DNA of 13,154 nt from Cytophaga sp051961495 (GTDB taxonomy: Bacteria; Bacteroidota; Bacteroidia; Cytophagales; Cytophagaceae). Within the stretch, counting starts at the first letter, position 1; each line of letters starts with the position of its first letter. Of this stretch, positions 13,153 through 13,154 are shown piece by piece. The translations under genes and the position numbers were made by a program. The DNA lies in the NCBI RefSeq assembly GCF_051961495.1, contig NZ_JBQCDF010000122.1:1-13154 (forward strand). The letters run 5' to 3'. The notes under the pieces are model-generated. The model was not told where the DNA came from, ran no database searches, and saw nothing but the letters and a program-made list of their open reading frames with translations.

Positions 13153-13154
13153 CC

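Larger units (their letters stand above)
12736..13154. other. 419-base non-coding right flank
   Basis: It holds the fabH leader, a CTAGCGCTAG palindrome (12784-12793), repeat copy 2, a hairpin AGTCTG/CAGACT (13011-13016 and 13026-13031), a terminator (13077-13104) and a last hairpin (13130-13152). No coding frame is supported. Confidence 0.6.

Overview
The window looks like a Bacteroidota chromosome, probably a Cytophaga-like member of the Cytophagales. That placement is inference from gene content and style, not from a database match. The support is: AT-rich spacers, almost no Shine-Dalgarno sequences before starts, one TTTG/TAnnTTTG-type promoter candidate, a soluble multi-PAS histidine kinase paired with a stand-alone CheY-like receiver, lipoproteins with small globular domains, an ISXO2-like (IS1595) transposase, and menB/fabH housekeeping genes.

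Layout. (1) 1-1384, minus: the first 461 codons of a GH37 trehalase that runs off the left edge, divergent from (2) 1527-1949, plus: a membrane-anchored, cysteine-rich chagasin/I42-like protein. (3) 1962-5219, minus: a two-gene unit of response regulator (4773-5219) then a 930-aa kinase (1962-4754) with a degenerate CZB domain, four PAS domains and a HisKA/HATPase core. (4) 5220-9956: an accessory-looking, AT-rich stretch with two small paralogous proteins (5716-5907 and 6128-6310), a lipoprotein (6311-6928), a structured GGCGGT-rich spacer, an IS1595 transposase (7179-8123), a two-gene unit of unknown function (8919-9347 and 8724-8852/8915), two possible microproteins, and several strong hairpins or terminators. 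(5) 9957-10475, minus: a lipoprotein resembling the OB-fold tRNA_anti-like family. (6) 10626-12735, minus: menB (type II, Asp in place of the bicarbonate site) and fabH (KAS III), separated and flanked by two copies of a 186-195 bp palindromic, MITE-like repeat. The right edge (13077-13152) holds two more hairpins.

How the parts work together. The kinase and receiver form a likely cytoplasmic phosphorelay; the receiver has no output domain, so the signal must pass to another partner. MenB acts in menaquinone synthesis and FabH in fatty-acid initiation; they are not obviously one operon, because a 268-base spacer filled by a repeat lies between them. The middle accessory stretch carries mostly small unknown proteins around an IS transposase, and I could not assign it to a known defence, toxin or integron system.

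The most interesting unexplained items are the paired repeat around fabH, the gap-free tandem paralogues at 5716 and 6128, the Ser-for-Cys CZB domain on a histidine kinase, and the structured spacer at 6929-7178.
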